From positions 1 to 5,509 of the forward strand of contig JAGMDP010000210.1 in assembly GCA_023128635.1 (NCBI GenBank): 5,509 nucleotides of DNA, written 5' to 3'. The notes beneath the pieces were generated by a model. That model searched no databases. It was given only the letters and a program-made list of their open reading frames with translations, and was not told the DNA's origin. Shown in pieces: positions 1 through 5,288 of the stretch (its first letter is position 1; each line of letters starts with the position of its first letter). Position numbers and translations under genes: made by a program. Origin of the DNA: Candidatus Heimdallarchaeota archaeon. GTDB taxonomy: Archaea > Asgardarchaeota > Heimdallarchaeia > JABLTI01.

Positions 1-602
1 CCATCTCCATTAACATCATCTATAGAATCTTCATCTAATTGACCATCTCCGTCATCATCAAATGGTCTTGCATTTTTTCGTAACCAGAACAATTGATCAT
101 TAACAACCAAATCTAAAGCATCTGGATTAATTGTGGGTAAGATGTAAATTTCTTGAGTGTTCACAAAGTCGGTTATTTCGCTGTCCACTCCAAAATTATT
201 CAAAAGATACCTGATAAAACGCAAGGCAACTTCTACTGAAATTTGCTCTCGTCCATGATGATGAGCAACGACCAATGTTTTCGCTTTTTGTTGTGTTCGT
301 AGTTCATTGGTAATTCGTAAACTGTAAATGTTCTTTCCCAAATAACTCGTTCCAATAATTTCATAATCTACTAGCTGAGGAGCTATAACATTGAAATTAT
401 GTAGTTCCTCCAATAAGGTAGCAGTGTTATGATACTGATCGTCAAACAACAAGGAAATATCAGACCAAGTTCGATCAACGTCTTCTAAACTTGCTTCCTC
501 TAAGACCAAGATAGCATTTACATTAATAGAGAAAGAAGGTGCAATTAATAAAAATAAAAACATAAAGAATAAGGATTTTTTAACAACAATCTTTACCGAC
601 AT
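1..602 (-). CDS. Secreted M14-family zinc carboxypeptidase, N-terminal part (cut by window edge)
   Basis: This frame is open from an ATG at 602 to the left edge and gives 200 complete codons; the C-terminal part, including the third zinc ligand and the catalytic glutamate, lies outside. Residues 1-30 form a signal peptide (lysines, then the hydrophobic run LFFMFLFLLI). The catalytic-domain hallmarks follow: HHHGREQ at 114-120 carries the HxxE zinc motif (H116, E119), INPDA sits at 158-162, and LRKNARP at 174-180 holds the basic residues that bind the substrate carboxylate. An acidic DDDGDGQLDED stretch (182-192) then NGDG looks like the calcium-type loop seen in many archaeal M14 enzymes. It should act outside the cell, trimming C-terminal residues from peptides. 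ATG 602 is preferred over the in-frame ATG at 617 because a TATA-like box lies about 26 bases upstream, which suits a leaderless transcript. Family assignment is firm; substrate specificity cannot be read here. Confidence 0.9.
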   Translation of the reverse strand, partial: MSVKIVVKKSLFFMFLFLLIAPSFSINVNAILVLEEASLEDVDRTWSDISLLFDDQYHNTATLLEELHNFNVIAPQLVDYEIIGTSYLGKNIYSLRITNELRTQQKAKTLVVAHHHGREQISVEVALRFIRYLLNNFGVDSEITDFVNTQEIYILPTINPDALDLVVNDQLFWLRKNARPFDDDGDGQLDEDSIDDVNGD

Positions 603-624
603 AACTATTATTGGCATTTGCAAT

Positions 625-632
625 TATTTAAA
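625..632 (-). promoter_or_regulatory. TATA-like box of the M14 peptidase gene
   Basis: On the minus strand this reads TTTAAATA. Its centre is about 26 bases upstream of the ATG at 602, the usual archaeal distance from TATA box to transcription start. The start codon would therefore be at or near the 5' end of the mRNA. No Shine-Dalgarno-like sequence precedes ATG 602, which fits a leaderless message. Confidence 0.5.
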
Positions 633-658
633 CAATTTTGAGAAAAAAAGAATAATAA

Positions 659-710
659 TTCCTCTTTTTCTTTTCTCACCGCAAGTATTTTAAACAGAAA
701 AAGAGAGGAA
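659..710. repeat. Imperfect pyrimidine/purine inverted repeat between divergent genes
   Basis: TTCCTCTTTTTCT at 659-671 is nearly the reverse complement of AGAAAAAGAGAGGAA at 696-710; the arms differ by a short bulge or a G-T pair. It lies between the leftward peptidase promoter and the rightward tRNA promoter. It could be an operator or a hairpin, but strand-biased purine tracts also pair by chance. Nothing else recognisable is present between 633 and 710, apart from the TATA-like string TATTTTAAA at 687-695. Confidence 0.3.
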
Positions 711-717
711 AAATATT
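711..717 (+). promoter_or_regulatory. TATA-like box for the tRNA gene
   Basis: AAATATT is centred about 23 bases before the first tRNA base, a plausible archaeal core promoter position. It is followed directly by a perfect 6-bp inverted repeat, GCTAAT-AAA-ATTAGC (718-732), whose role is unknown. The string TATTTTAAA at 687-695 is a more distant alternative. Confidence 0.35.
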
Positions 718-736
718 GCTAATAAAATTAGCTTCT

Positions 737-844
737 AGGCCCGTAGCGCAGTTAGGACAGCGCACCTGCCTTCTAAGAAGGCAAGTTGCTACTTCCTTCG
801 AAAATAGTAGGGGGTCGAGGGTTCAAATCCCTCCGGGCCTGCCA
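737..844 (+). tRNA. tRNA-Arg (anticodon UCU), intron-containing, CCA encoded
   Basis: The cloverleaf folds completely once a 30-base intron is removed. The acceptor stem AGGCCCG (737-743) pairs with CGGGCCT (834-840) in seven perfect pairs. The D stem is GCGC/GCGC (746-749, 760-763). The anticodon stem CCTGC (765-769) pairs with GTAGG (807-811) including one G-U. The loop is CTTCTA (770-775) plus A806, with anticodon TCT at 772-774. The variable loop is 812-816 and the T arm is GAGGG-TTCAAAT-CCCTC (817-833). Discriminator G841 is followed by a genomically encoded CCA. Anticodon UCU reads the arginine codons AGA and AGG. The 3' end from T823 onward is duplicated at 2536-2561, across the beta-helix gene. 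Confidence 0.95.
776..805 (+). other. tRNA-Arg intron at 37/38 with bulge-helix-bulge splice sites
   Basis: The intron forms its own hairpin: GAAGG (777-781) pairs with CCTTC (795-799), and AAGT (783-786) pairs with ACTT (791-794), with C782 bulged and a TGCT loop. The 5' site lies in a three-base bulge T774-A775|A776. The 3' site lies in a three-base bulge A804-T805|A806. Between them is a short helix of CTTC (770-773) against GAAA (800-803), three pairs plus a C-A mismatch. Cleavage after the second base of each bulge is the rule for the archaeal splicing endonuclease and leaves exactly the anticodon loop expected. Shifting the cut by one base gives the same mature tRNA. Confidence 0.88.
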
Positions 845-848
845 TTTC
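823..848. repeat. Direct repeat copy 1 (within tRNA-Arg): attL-like site
   Basis: These 26 bases run from the T-loop through the 3' acceptor strand and CCA to four bases beyond the tRNA. They match 2536-2561 in the same orientation at 25 of 26 positions; the only difference is C831 versus T2544. Identity stops sharply at both ends (T822/C2535 and A849/T2562). The 3' part of a tRNA gene is the commonest target of tyrosine-recombinase integration. This copy belongs to the intact tRNA. Confidence 0.7.
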
Positions 849-849
849 A

Positions 850-854
850 TTTTT
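850..854 (+). terminator. Probable T-tract terminator of the tRNA gene
   Basis: Five consecutive T residues begin six bases after the encoded CCA. Archaeal RNA polymerase typically terminates at such oligo-T stretches without needing a hairpin. In the putative integration model this tract belongs to the incoming segment, and the original downstream sequence is the T-rich run at 2558-2574. Confidence 0.4.
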
Positions 855-863
855 ACTGAAAAA

Positions 864-872
864 TTTATATAA
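864..872 (+). promoter_or_regulatory. TATA-like box of the beta-helix gene
   Basis: TTTATATAA lies about 38 bases before the start codon. This would place transcription start near 893, just ahead of the ribosome binding site. The promoter lies entirely inside the repeat-bounded segment, so the gene would carry its own expression signal. Confidence 0.5.
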
Positions 873-893
873 TTATTATTAGAATGTAATTTT

Positions 894-900
894 GGAGAGG
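894..900 (+). promoter_or_regulatory. Ribosome binding site of the beta-helix gene
   Basis: GGAGAGG ends five bases before ATG 906, a strong Shine-Dalgarno match that fixes the start. It is the only clear one in the window; the other genes look leaderless or have weak sites. Confidence 0.7.
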
Positions 901-905
901 TTTAA

Positions 906-2525
906 ATGCAGAAGAACATTATGATTCTCAATTGTTTCTTAATCATTATTTTGTGTTTTACATATAGTTTTGATGCAGTTAGTAATCGCATGTATACAAT
1001 TACAAATGAGATAAATCAAGATATAGATGATTTACCATCTATTTTTATTGAATCTGGTGATCCTATTCGAATTGATAATGATACAGATTTCATTTCTCTG
1101 GGTTGCCCTGGAGATGGAACACCTGAGAATCCATATAGAATTGAGAACAAAACTCTTATTTTTGAAGGCTATCAACGTGGTGTTAGTGTAGCTCGAACTA
1201 CGAAACATTTCGTAATTCAAAACTGTTACTTTGCAGAAATGAAGGTAGCAATTGAGATTAGTTATGTAGATTCCAATACTTCAATTATTAGAAATAATGT
1301 TTTTGAAAATATTCCTTTAGAAGGAATTTCAATTATAAGATCTAATTATACAAGGATTGAAAATAACACTGGTAGAAGAACCTTTGAAGGAATTTATACT
1401 GCTTTCAGCTATTATTCAAATATAGTTAATAATTCTTTTACAGGTTGTTATGATTATGAAGGAATGTTAAATCCTAGTGGTATGAAGTTCTATAGATCTT
1501 ATAATGGTTCAATCATTAATAACACCATTAATAATTTCGAACTAGGAATTTATACTCACGAGAGTTCCGGTTTTCTATTCGAGAATAATACTATTCTTTA
1601 TTGTCGAGCTGATGGATCTATTCATCTCTATTATTCTTCAGATATGGTTGTCAAAAGAAATCTAATTTATCATAATCTACAACAAGCAGGATTAATGCTT
1701 ACTCATACCCATAATTGTAAAATTTTATACAATACAATTTATAATTCCCCTGTGTGGGGAATTGCTCTCATAGGTTCAAATCATAACAAGGTACATCAAA
1801 ATAATTTTCTTCATAATACAATTTTGCTATATGGAGAGCAAGCTTATGATGCTGGAATAAATAATACCTGGTATTTATGGAGTGTAGAAGAGGGTAACTA
1901 CTGGTCAGATTGGTCAGGAACGGGTCCTTATGAAATCGGTGGAAATATACCAATAGTTACTTATGATCAATACCCACTTTCTGATTTATATGGAATTGAA
2001 TTAGAAGATCTTTATTTTCCAAACACAACTAATGATGATATTTATGAGGAAAATGATTATGCTTTTAACAATCCAGATATCGCACTTTCTTTAACACACA
2101 ATCTTCATTATGCTGATGTTGATTTCTTTAGAATAAATCTACAGAAGTCATGGAAATATCGATTTGAATTAGAATTCGATTATAACACTATTGACTTAGA
2201 TTTTTATCTCTTTAATGACGAATATTTTGAAGCAGTATTTGATCCTCTTAATAGTAGTACATCTGATAATAGCAATGAATGGTTTACCTACATTACTCCG
2301 GATTATGGTTATTACTACATATTTGTTGTTGGTGATTTTGAGAAATACAAAGAGATTAATCCTACTGATTATCAGCTTATAATAACATCTTTAGCTTATA
2401 TTTCGCCTACAATAACTTCAAGTAATTTGTTGAGAACAGATTTGTTTATTTTAATTGCAACAATTTTCATTATTTCATTTCGTAAAAGAATTCACAGAGG
2501 ATTACGTAATACTTTTCAGAAATAA
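906..2525 (+). CDS. Secreted, membrane-anchored NosD-like beta-helix protein with PPC-like domain
   Basis: This 539-residue protein begins with a signal peptide (1-26, hydrophobic IMILNCFLIIILCF). GDGTPENPYRIEN (69-81) is the usual entry motif of archaeal NosD-like proteins. Residues 82-325 hold degenerate parallel beta-helix rungs rich in NN turns, such as IRNNVF, IINNTI, FENNTI and HQNNF. GNYWSDWSGTGPYEIGG (330-346) and YDQYPLS (353-359) form the characteristic closing element. Residues 378-495 resemble a pre-peptidase C-terminal (PPC) beta-sandwich (YEENDYA, then DVDFFRINL). A transmembrane helix (about 509-525) precedes a basic tail, so the protein should be anchored with its bulk outside. 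About ten N-x-S/T sequons suggest N-glycosylation. The family often binds carbohydrate or acts as a surface scaffold; no catalytic residues are recognisable and no specific function is proposed. It is the only gene between the two tRNA 3'-end copies. Confidence 0.88.
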   Translation: MQKNIMILNCFLIIILCFTYSFDAVSNRMYTITNEINQDIDDLPSIFIESGDPIRIDNDTDFISLGCPGDGTPENPYRIENKTLIFEGYQRGVSVARTTKHFVIQNCYFAEMKVAIEISYVDSNTSIIRNNVFENIPLEGISIIRSNYTRIENNTGRRTFEGIYTAFSYYSNIVNNSFTGCYDYEGMLNPSGMKFYRSYNGSIINNTINNFELGIYTHESSGFLFENNTILYCRADGSIHLYYSSDMVVKRNLIYHNLQQAGLMLTHTHNCKILYNTIYNSPVWGIALIGSNHNKVHQNNFLHNTILLYGEQAYDAGINNTWYLWSVEEGNYWSDWSGTGPYEIGGNIPIVTYDQYPLSDLYGIELEDLYFPNTTNDDIYEENDYAFNNPDIALSLTHNLHYADVDFFRINLQKSWKYRFELEFDYNTIDLDFYLFNDEYFEAVFDPLNSSTSDNSNEWFTYITPDYGYYYIFVVGDFEKYKEINPTDYQLIITSLAYISPTITSSNLLRTDLFILIATIFIISFRKRIHRGLRNTFQK

Positions 2526-2535
2526 TTAAACAAAC

Positions 2536-2561
2536 TCAAATCCTTCCGGGCCTGCCATTTC
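2536..2561. repeat. Direct repeat copy 2: displaced 3' fragment of tRNA-Arg (attR-like site)
   Basis: This is a second copy of the T-loop-to-CCA end of the tRNA-Arg gene, starting ten bases after the beta-helix stop codon. No D-arm or anticodon half lies upstream, so it is not a functional tRNA. The single difference (T2544 for C831) turns a T-stem G-C pair into G-U, as expected of a copy free to drift. The T-rich sequence after it may be the original tRNA terminator. Confidence 0.75.
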
Positions 2562-2586
2562 TCTCTTATTTTCTAATTAAAAATTG

Positions 2587-2595
2587 TTTATAATA
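2587..2595 (+). promoter_or_regulatory. TATA-like box of the SCP2-flavoprotein gene
   Basis: The sequence TTTATAATA is centred about 29 bases upstream of ATG 2620. Transcription would begin at or next to the start codon, giving a leaderless or nearly leaderless mRNA. No spaced Shine-Dalgarno sequence is present before 2620. Confidence 0.5.
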
Positions 2596-2619
2596 CATAA
2601 CGCCTTTTGAGTTCTAGGG

Positions 2620-3711
2620 ATGCTTATGAAGAAAGTTATACAAGTTTGGCCTTATGTTTTGAATGCAATAGAAACTGTAAATGTGGATGAAACTTACTTC
2701 TTTGATTTTAGTGATAGCAAAGATGAAATTTGTGCACTTAAGATCAGTAAAGGTAATTGTCAATACATAGATGGGAAACCTGAGAATTATACTGTAAAAA
2801 TAACTACTACAACAAAAGATTGGGTTGCTATCTTATCGAAGGACCTTATGATTGAAAAAGCAATTACCGATGGAAAATTGGTTATTGAAGGTGATGATAA
2901 GAATCTAGCGAAGTTTGAACGATATTTCTCCGGTGATCCAGAAGGAACACAGTTAGAAATTAAAAACTATTCATTAACTGAAAACGAGAAAGAAATACGA
3001 GACGGGAAATGGACTAAACCTCGAAAAGTTTTAGGTTTAATTGGTTCTCCTAGGAAAAAGGGTGCAACAAGTTTTCTTTATTCAATTCTTAAGCAAGGAT
3101 TAGATGAAAGTGGATGCGAAGTGGATACTGTCTATTTACCTGATTTGGAAAACAAAACTTGTAACGGTTGTTTCACTTGTTGGGAAGGGAAAGATAAGAA
3201 ATGCGTTCATGATGATGGTGTTAATGAACTCATCCATAAAATGCATGAATATGATTTAATGATCCTAGCTACTCCAGTTTATGCTGATGGTCTTCCGGGA
3301 GCTCTCAAAAATTACTTTGATAGAACAATAAGTATTCTAGATCCTGAATTCATAATAATAGATGATCATAATAGGCATCCTGTGAGGTATCCAAAAATGC
3401 CCCATCTCGTTTTGTTATCTCCTTGCGGTTATTCCGAGATGGATAATTTTCATCCTATGGTTGAGCATGTCAAAGAAATTTGTAAAAACATGCACTTAAC
3501 ATATATCGGAGAAATTCTCCAATCAGCTACTTGGATGATGACTATTCCTAACTTACAACCCCTATACGCTTCCGTTTTTGACGCAATAAAACAAGCTGGT
3601 AGAGAAATTGTCTCAAAAGGAAAAATACCAGAGGAATTGACTAAAAAAATAACAAAGGAAATCTTCTCTCGAGGTCAGATTTTAGCAATTAAGAATAGGG
3701 CCAGTCAATGA
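2620..3711 (+). CDS. SCP2-like domain fused to iron-sulfur flavoprotein-type NAD(P)H:FMN reductase
   Basis: This 363-residue soluble protein has two parts. Residues 1-118 resemble a sterol-carrier-protein-2 fold: the segment around YTVKITTTTKDWVAILSKDL (57-76) and the later DGKLVIEGDDKNLAKF match the lipid-pocket family's typical pattern. Residues 135-335 form a flavodoxin-like NADPH-dependent FMN reductase: the FMN phosphate loop GSPRKKGAT (142-150) follows the first strand, and ATPVYADGLPGALKNYFDR (217-235) is the second conserved flavin region. Between them, C181, C184, C187 and C195 (CX2CX2CX7C) fit the compact cluster-binding motif of iron-sulfur flavoproteins, so a [4Fe-4S] centre beside FMN is likely. 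It probably transfers electrons in the cytoplasm; the acceptor is unknown and the lipid-like domain may bind a hydrophobic one. ATG 2626 is an alternative start. It converges on the iron permease gene with 11 bases between stops. Confidence 0.85.
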   Translation: MLMKKVIQVWPYVLNAIETVNVDETYFFDFSDSKDEICALKISKGNCQYIDGKPENYTVKITTTTKDWVAILSKDLMIEKAITDGKLVIEGDDKNLAKFERYFSGDPEGTQLEIKNYSLTENEKEIRDGKWTKPRKVLGLIGSPRKKGATSFLYSILKQGLDESGCEVDTVYLPDLENKTCNGCFTCWEGKDKKCVHDDGVNELIHKMHEYDLMILATPVYADGLPGALKNYFDRTISILDPEFIIIDDHNRHPVRYPKMPHLVLLSPCGYSEMDNFHPMVEHVKEICKNMHLTYIGEILQSATWMMTIPNLQPLYASVFDAIKQAGREIVSKGKIPEELTKKITKEIFSRGQILAIKNRASQ

Positions 3712-3722
3712 AGCCTTTAAGT

Positions 3723-4658
3723 TCAACAATTATTCTTTACTGCTTCCTCCATAGATGTATCACTTGGTAAAGGACCAATGGATTTTTCTATGGAGATTTC
3801 ATCAGTTTCTTCTTCAATTTCTTGTTTTTCTTTTCTTCCTGGACGTCTGATTAAGATCATTGCAGCACTTGCTCCAACAACATACGTAACATATGAGATC
3901 AGTTCTAACCAAGTAGGTTTATCTTGATAACCTACTAATGCTCGCAGGAATTTCCCTATTTCCATTGTTTTATCATTGAGAATTGCACTCGTATCCCAAA
4001 CAACTCTTTGGAAAAAGAAGTCTTCAGACCCGAACCAGCCAATTTCTTGGAATTCATGTAATCCATGAGCAAATAATCCTGCTGCAAAGATAATTAGGAT
4101 TACACTTGTTATATTGAAAAAGTGTTTTAGATTGATTTTTTGACCAGACCAAAACAGAGCAATTCCAATTACTACTGAAACTGCTATACCTGCGATACTT
4201 GACCAGATGATTGCCCAAACGTTGGTTTCAACAGTAACCACACCTACCATAAACAAAACAGTCTCAATACCCTCTCTAAAGACAGAGATAAAAGCAAGAA
4301 AAATTAAACCAAAGCGTTTCTCTTTACTAATTGTTAGCTCAATTCGATCCTCAAGTTTTCCTTTCATATCTTTACCCGTTTTCATCATCCAAATAATAAC
4401 CCAAGTAAGAATTATTGCTGCAATTATCATAGCAAATCCTTCGATTATTTCCTCGTATTGCTCAAATCCACCAAGGACAAAGTAAAACAACAATGCAGCA
4501 CCAACTGATGCAAGAATAGCTGCAATTGTTCCTAACCAGATGTCTTTTCTTAATTCCTTATGCCCCATTTTGCTTAAGTAGGTTAATAGAATACCAATTA
4601 TCAAAGCAGCCTCAATAGATTCACGCATAGTGATAAGAAAACCAGCAACGCTAAACAT
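3723..4658 (-). CDS. FTR1/EfeU-family high-affinity iron permease
   Basis: This 311-residue membrane protein has about seven predicted transmembrane helices, near residues 3-28, 41-63, 74-92, 116-140, 148-170, 182-200 and 253-271. Both diagnostic REXXE iron-binding motifs are present: RESIE at 12-16 in the first helix and REGIE at 128-132 in the fourth. The conserved HGLHEFQEIG (198-207) of the bacterial and archaeal EfeU branch is also seen. An acidic, charged cytoplasmic-type tail (272-311) follows the last helix. The family moves iron across the cytoplasmic membrane, in partner systems after oxidation of Fe(II). No EfeO, EfeB or multicopper oxidase gene is nearby, so the oxidation partner is absent here or encoded elsewhere. 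The gene is transcribed away from the HxlR regulator, sharing its control region. Iron is the likely substrate, but lead-type homologues exist. Confidence 0.92.
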   Translation of the reverse strand: MFSVAGFLITMRESIEAALIIGILLTYLSKMGHKELRKDIWLGTIAAILASVGAALLFYFVLGGFEQYEEIIEGFAMIIAAIILTWVIIWMMKTGKDMKGKLEDRIELTISKEKRFGLIFLAFISVFREGIETVLFMVGVVTVETNVWAIIWSSIAGIAVSVVIGIALFWSGQKINLKHFFNITSVILIIFAAGLFAHGLHEFQEIGWFGSEDFFFQRVVWDTSAILNDKTMEIGKFLRALVGYQDKPTWLELISYVTYVVGASAAMILIRRPGRKEKQEIEEETDEISIEKSIGPLPSDTSMEEAVKNNC

Positions 4659-4831
4659 GATTACTCTTCAAGTAAATATTATGTTTGTTTTTGTAGAAAT
4701 AAACTCTGATATATTTCATGAGAAATAGTTTGATTCAAAATATAGATTCTAAAGTTTTTTCTCATAGAGTAGTTTTTTGCTTGATAAATTTAGATTTCTT
4801 AAATATAGCTTTGTATATTCATACTTACTTT

Positions 4832-4848
4832 TGTATAGTAACTATACA
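4832..4848. promoter_or_regulatory. Perfect 17-bp palindrome, candidate operator for the HxlR regulator
   Basis: TGTATAGT-A-ACTATACA has eight perfectly paired positions around one central base. It ends nine bases before the TATA box of the regulator gene, so a bound dimer would meet the TFB/TBP site. The string TTTGTATA at its left edge (4830-4837) also occurs at 4810-4817, exactly 20 bases or about two helical turns away, suggesting a second half-site. HxlR-family dimers usually bind such inverted repeats near their own genes, so autoregulation is the simplest reading. Confidence 0.55.
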
Positions 4849-4856
4849 TAATAAAG

Positions 4857-4863
4857 TATATAA
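4857..4863 (+). promoter_or_regulatory. TATA box of the HxlR-MFS operon
   Basis: TATATAA is preceded by purine-containing AAAG that could serve as the BRE. Transcription would start near 4886-4890, leaving a leader of about 27 bases with only a weak Shine-Dalgarno sequence before ATG 4916. Confidence 0.55.
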
Positions 4864-4915
4864 GGTTGAAAGCAGTTAATTGTCTGGTTGTCCAAAAAAG
4901 AAATAGTGAAAAACA

Positions 4916-5278
4916 ATGATGAAAGAAAACGAGACCAATAGTATAAAAGAAGGACTAAAAGAAGGCAAACTTTGTTTATGTCCGGTAAAAGGGATTATCG
5001 ATGTTCTTAGCAAGAAATGGACACTTCTAGTAATTGTTGCAATAGGGAATCATAAATCAATGAGATTCAACAAAATCATGGAACATTTTGAGGGAATAAA
5101 TCCAAAGACATTATCTGATAGATTGAAAGAACTTGAAAACGCTAATTTGATCATCAGAGAAGCTTTCCCTGAAGTTCCTTTGCGTGTTGAATACTCATTA
5201 TCTAAAGATGGTGAAGAGCTGATTGAAGCAATAATACCATTGATGGATTGGGCAACCAAGAAAGATGCACAGAAGTGA
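4916..5278 (+). CDS. HxlR-family winged-helix transcriptional regulator
   Basis: This 120-residue DNA-binding protein fits the usual HxlR length. CPVKGIIDVLSKKW (22-35) is the family signature that opens the winged helix-turn-helix. NPKTLSDRLKELEN (62-75) is the recognition helix, and RVEYSLSKDGEEL (90-102) forms the wing and the start of the dimerisation helix. Cysteines 20 and 22 lie just ahead of the domain; C22 matches the conserved cysteine through which relatives such as YodB and HypR sense quinones, aldehydes or disulfide stress. Thiol sensing is therefore possible but not shown. The start may be the adjacent ATG at 4919. The gene follows a palindromic operator candidate, lies divergent to the iron permease, and is followed after ten bases by a transporter gene that it probably controls together with itself. 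Confidence 0.9.
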   Translation: MMKENETNSIKEGLKEGKLCLCPVKGIIDVLSKKWTLLVIVAIGNHKSMRFNKIMEHFEGINPKTLSDRLKELENANLIIREAFPEVPLRVEYSLSKDGEELIEAIIPLMDWATKKDAQK

Positions 5279-5288
5279 GTCATAAACC

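Larger units (their letters stand above)
823..2561 (+). mobile_element. Putative tRNA-integrated one-gene segment bounded by 26-bp direct repeats
   Basis: The repeat copies are offset by 1713 bases and enclose one gene, the beta-helix surface protein, with its own promoter and ribosome binding site. An intact tRNA on one side and a displaced 3' tRNA fragment on the other is the classical footprint of integration, where the incoming DNA rebuilds the tRNA end. Hand counts on six sampled 60-base lines each give about 27% G+C inside the gene against about 33% in the genes to the right, a mild difference consistent with foreign origin. No integrase, transposase or replication gene is present. It could be a decayed remnant, a passenger mobilised in trans, or a local tRNA duplication with later decay. 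Confidence 0.4.
4659..4915. promoter_or_regulatory. Divergent AT-rich control region between the iron permease and HxlR genes
   Basis: No gene is visible in these 257 bases. On the permease side a TATA-like AATATATC on the minus strand (about 4707-4714) would give a leader of roughly 27 bases. It partly overlaps a 6-bp inverted repeat, TATTTC-ATGA-GAAATA (4712-4727). The 8-mer ATGAGAAA within that repeat (4718-4725) recurs inverted at 4758-4765. On the regulator side are a perfect 17-bp palindrome and a TATA box, listed separately. The middle (4766-4808) shows only AT-rich sequence. Confidence 0.45.

Noticed and set aside
602..617. In-frame ATG at 617 as the start of the peptidase
   Set aside because: It would add MPIIV before a good signal peptide and lies only about 12 bases from the TATA-like box, too close for transcription to include it.
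767..783. The 7-bp TGCCTTC/GAAGGCA hairpin as the true anticodon arm of an intronless tRNA
   Set aside because: Its three-base loop cannot present an anticodon, and it leaves an odd 28-base variable region; the intron model gives a standard cloverleaf.
1261..1830. Repeated AATAAT-type strings in the beta-helix gene as DNA repeats or a CRISPR-like array
   Set aside because: They encode the NN turns of beta-helix rungs in frame, with variable spacing and no conserved spacer-repeat structure.
1032..1953. Two short minus-strand open frames (about 61-62 codons) inside the beta-helix gene
   Set aside because: Both are antisense to a clear coding frame, have no promoter or ribosome site, and resemble no known protein.
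2536..2561. A second functional tRNA gene at the displaced fragment
   Set aside because: Only the T-loop and the strands 3' of it are present; no acceptor 5' strand, D arm or anticodon arm can be found upstream.
4207..4485. A 92-codon open frame on the plus strand inside the iron permease gene
   Set aside because: It is antisense to a gene with both REXXE motifs, has a low-complexity I/S/T-rich translation typical of reading antisense to membrane helices, and has no ribosome binding site.
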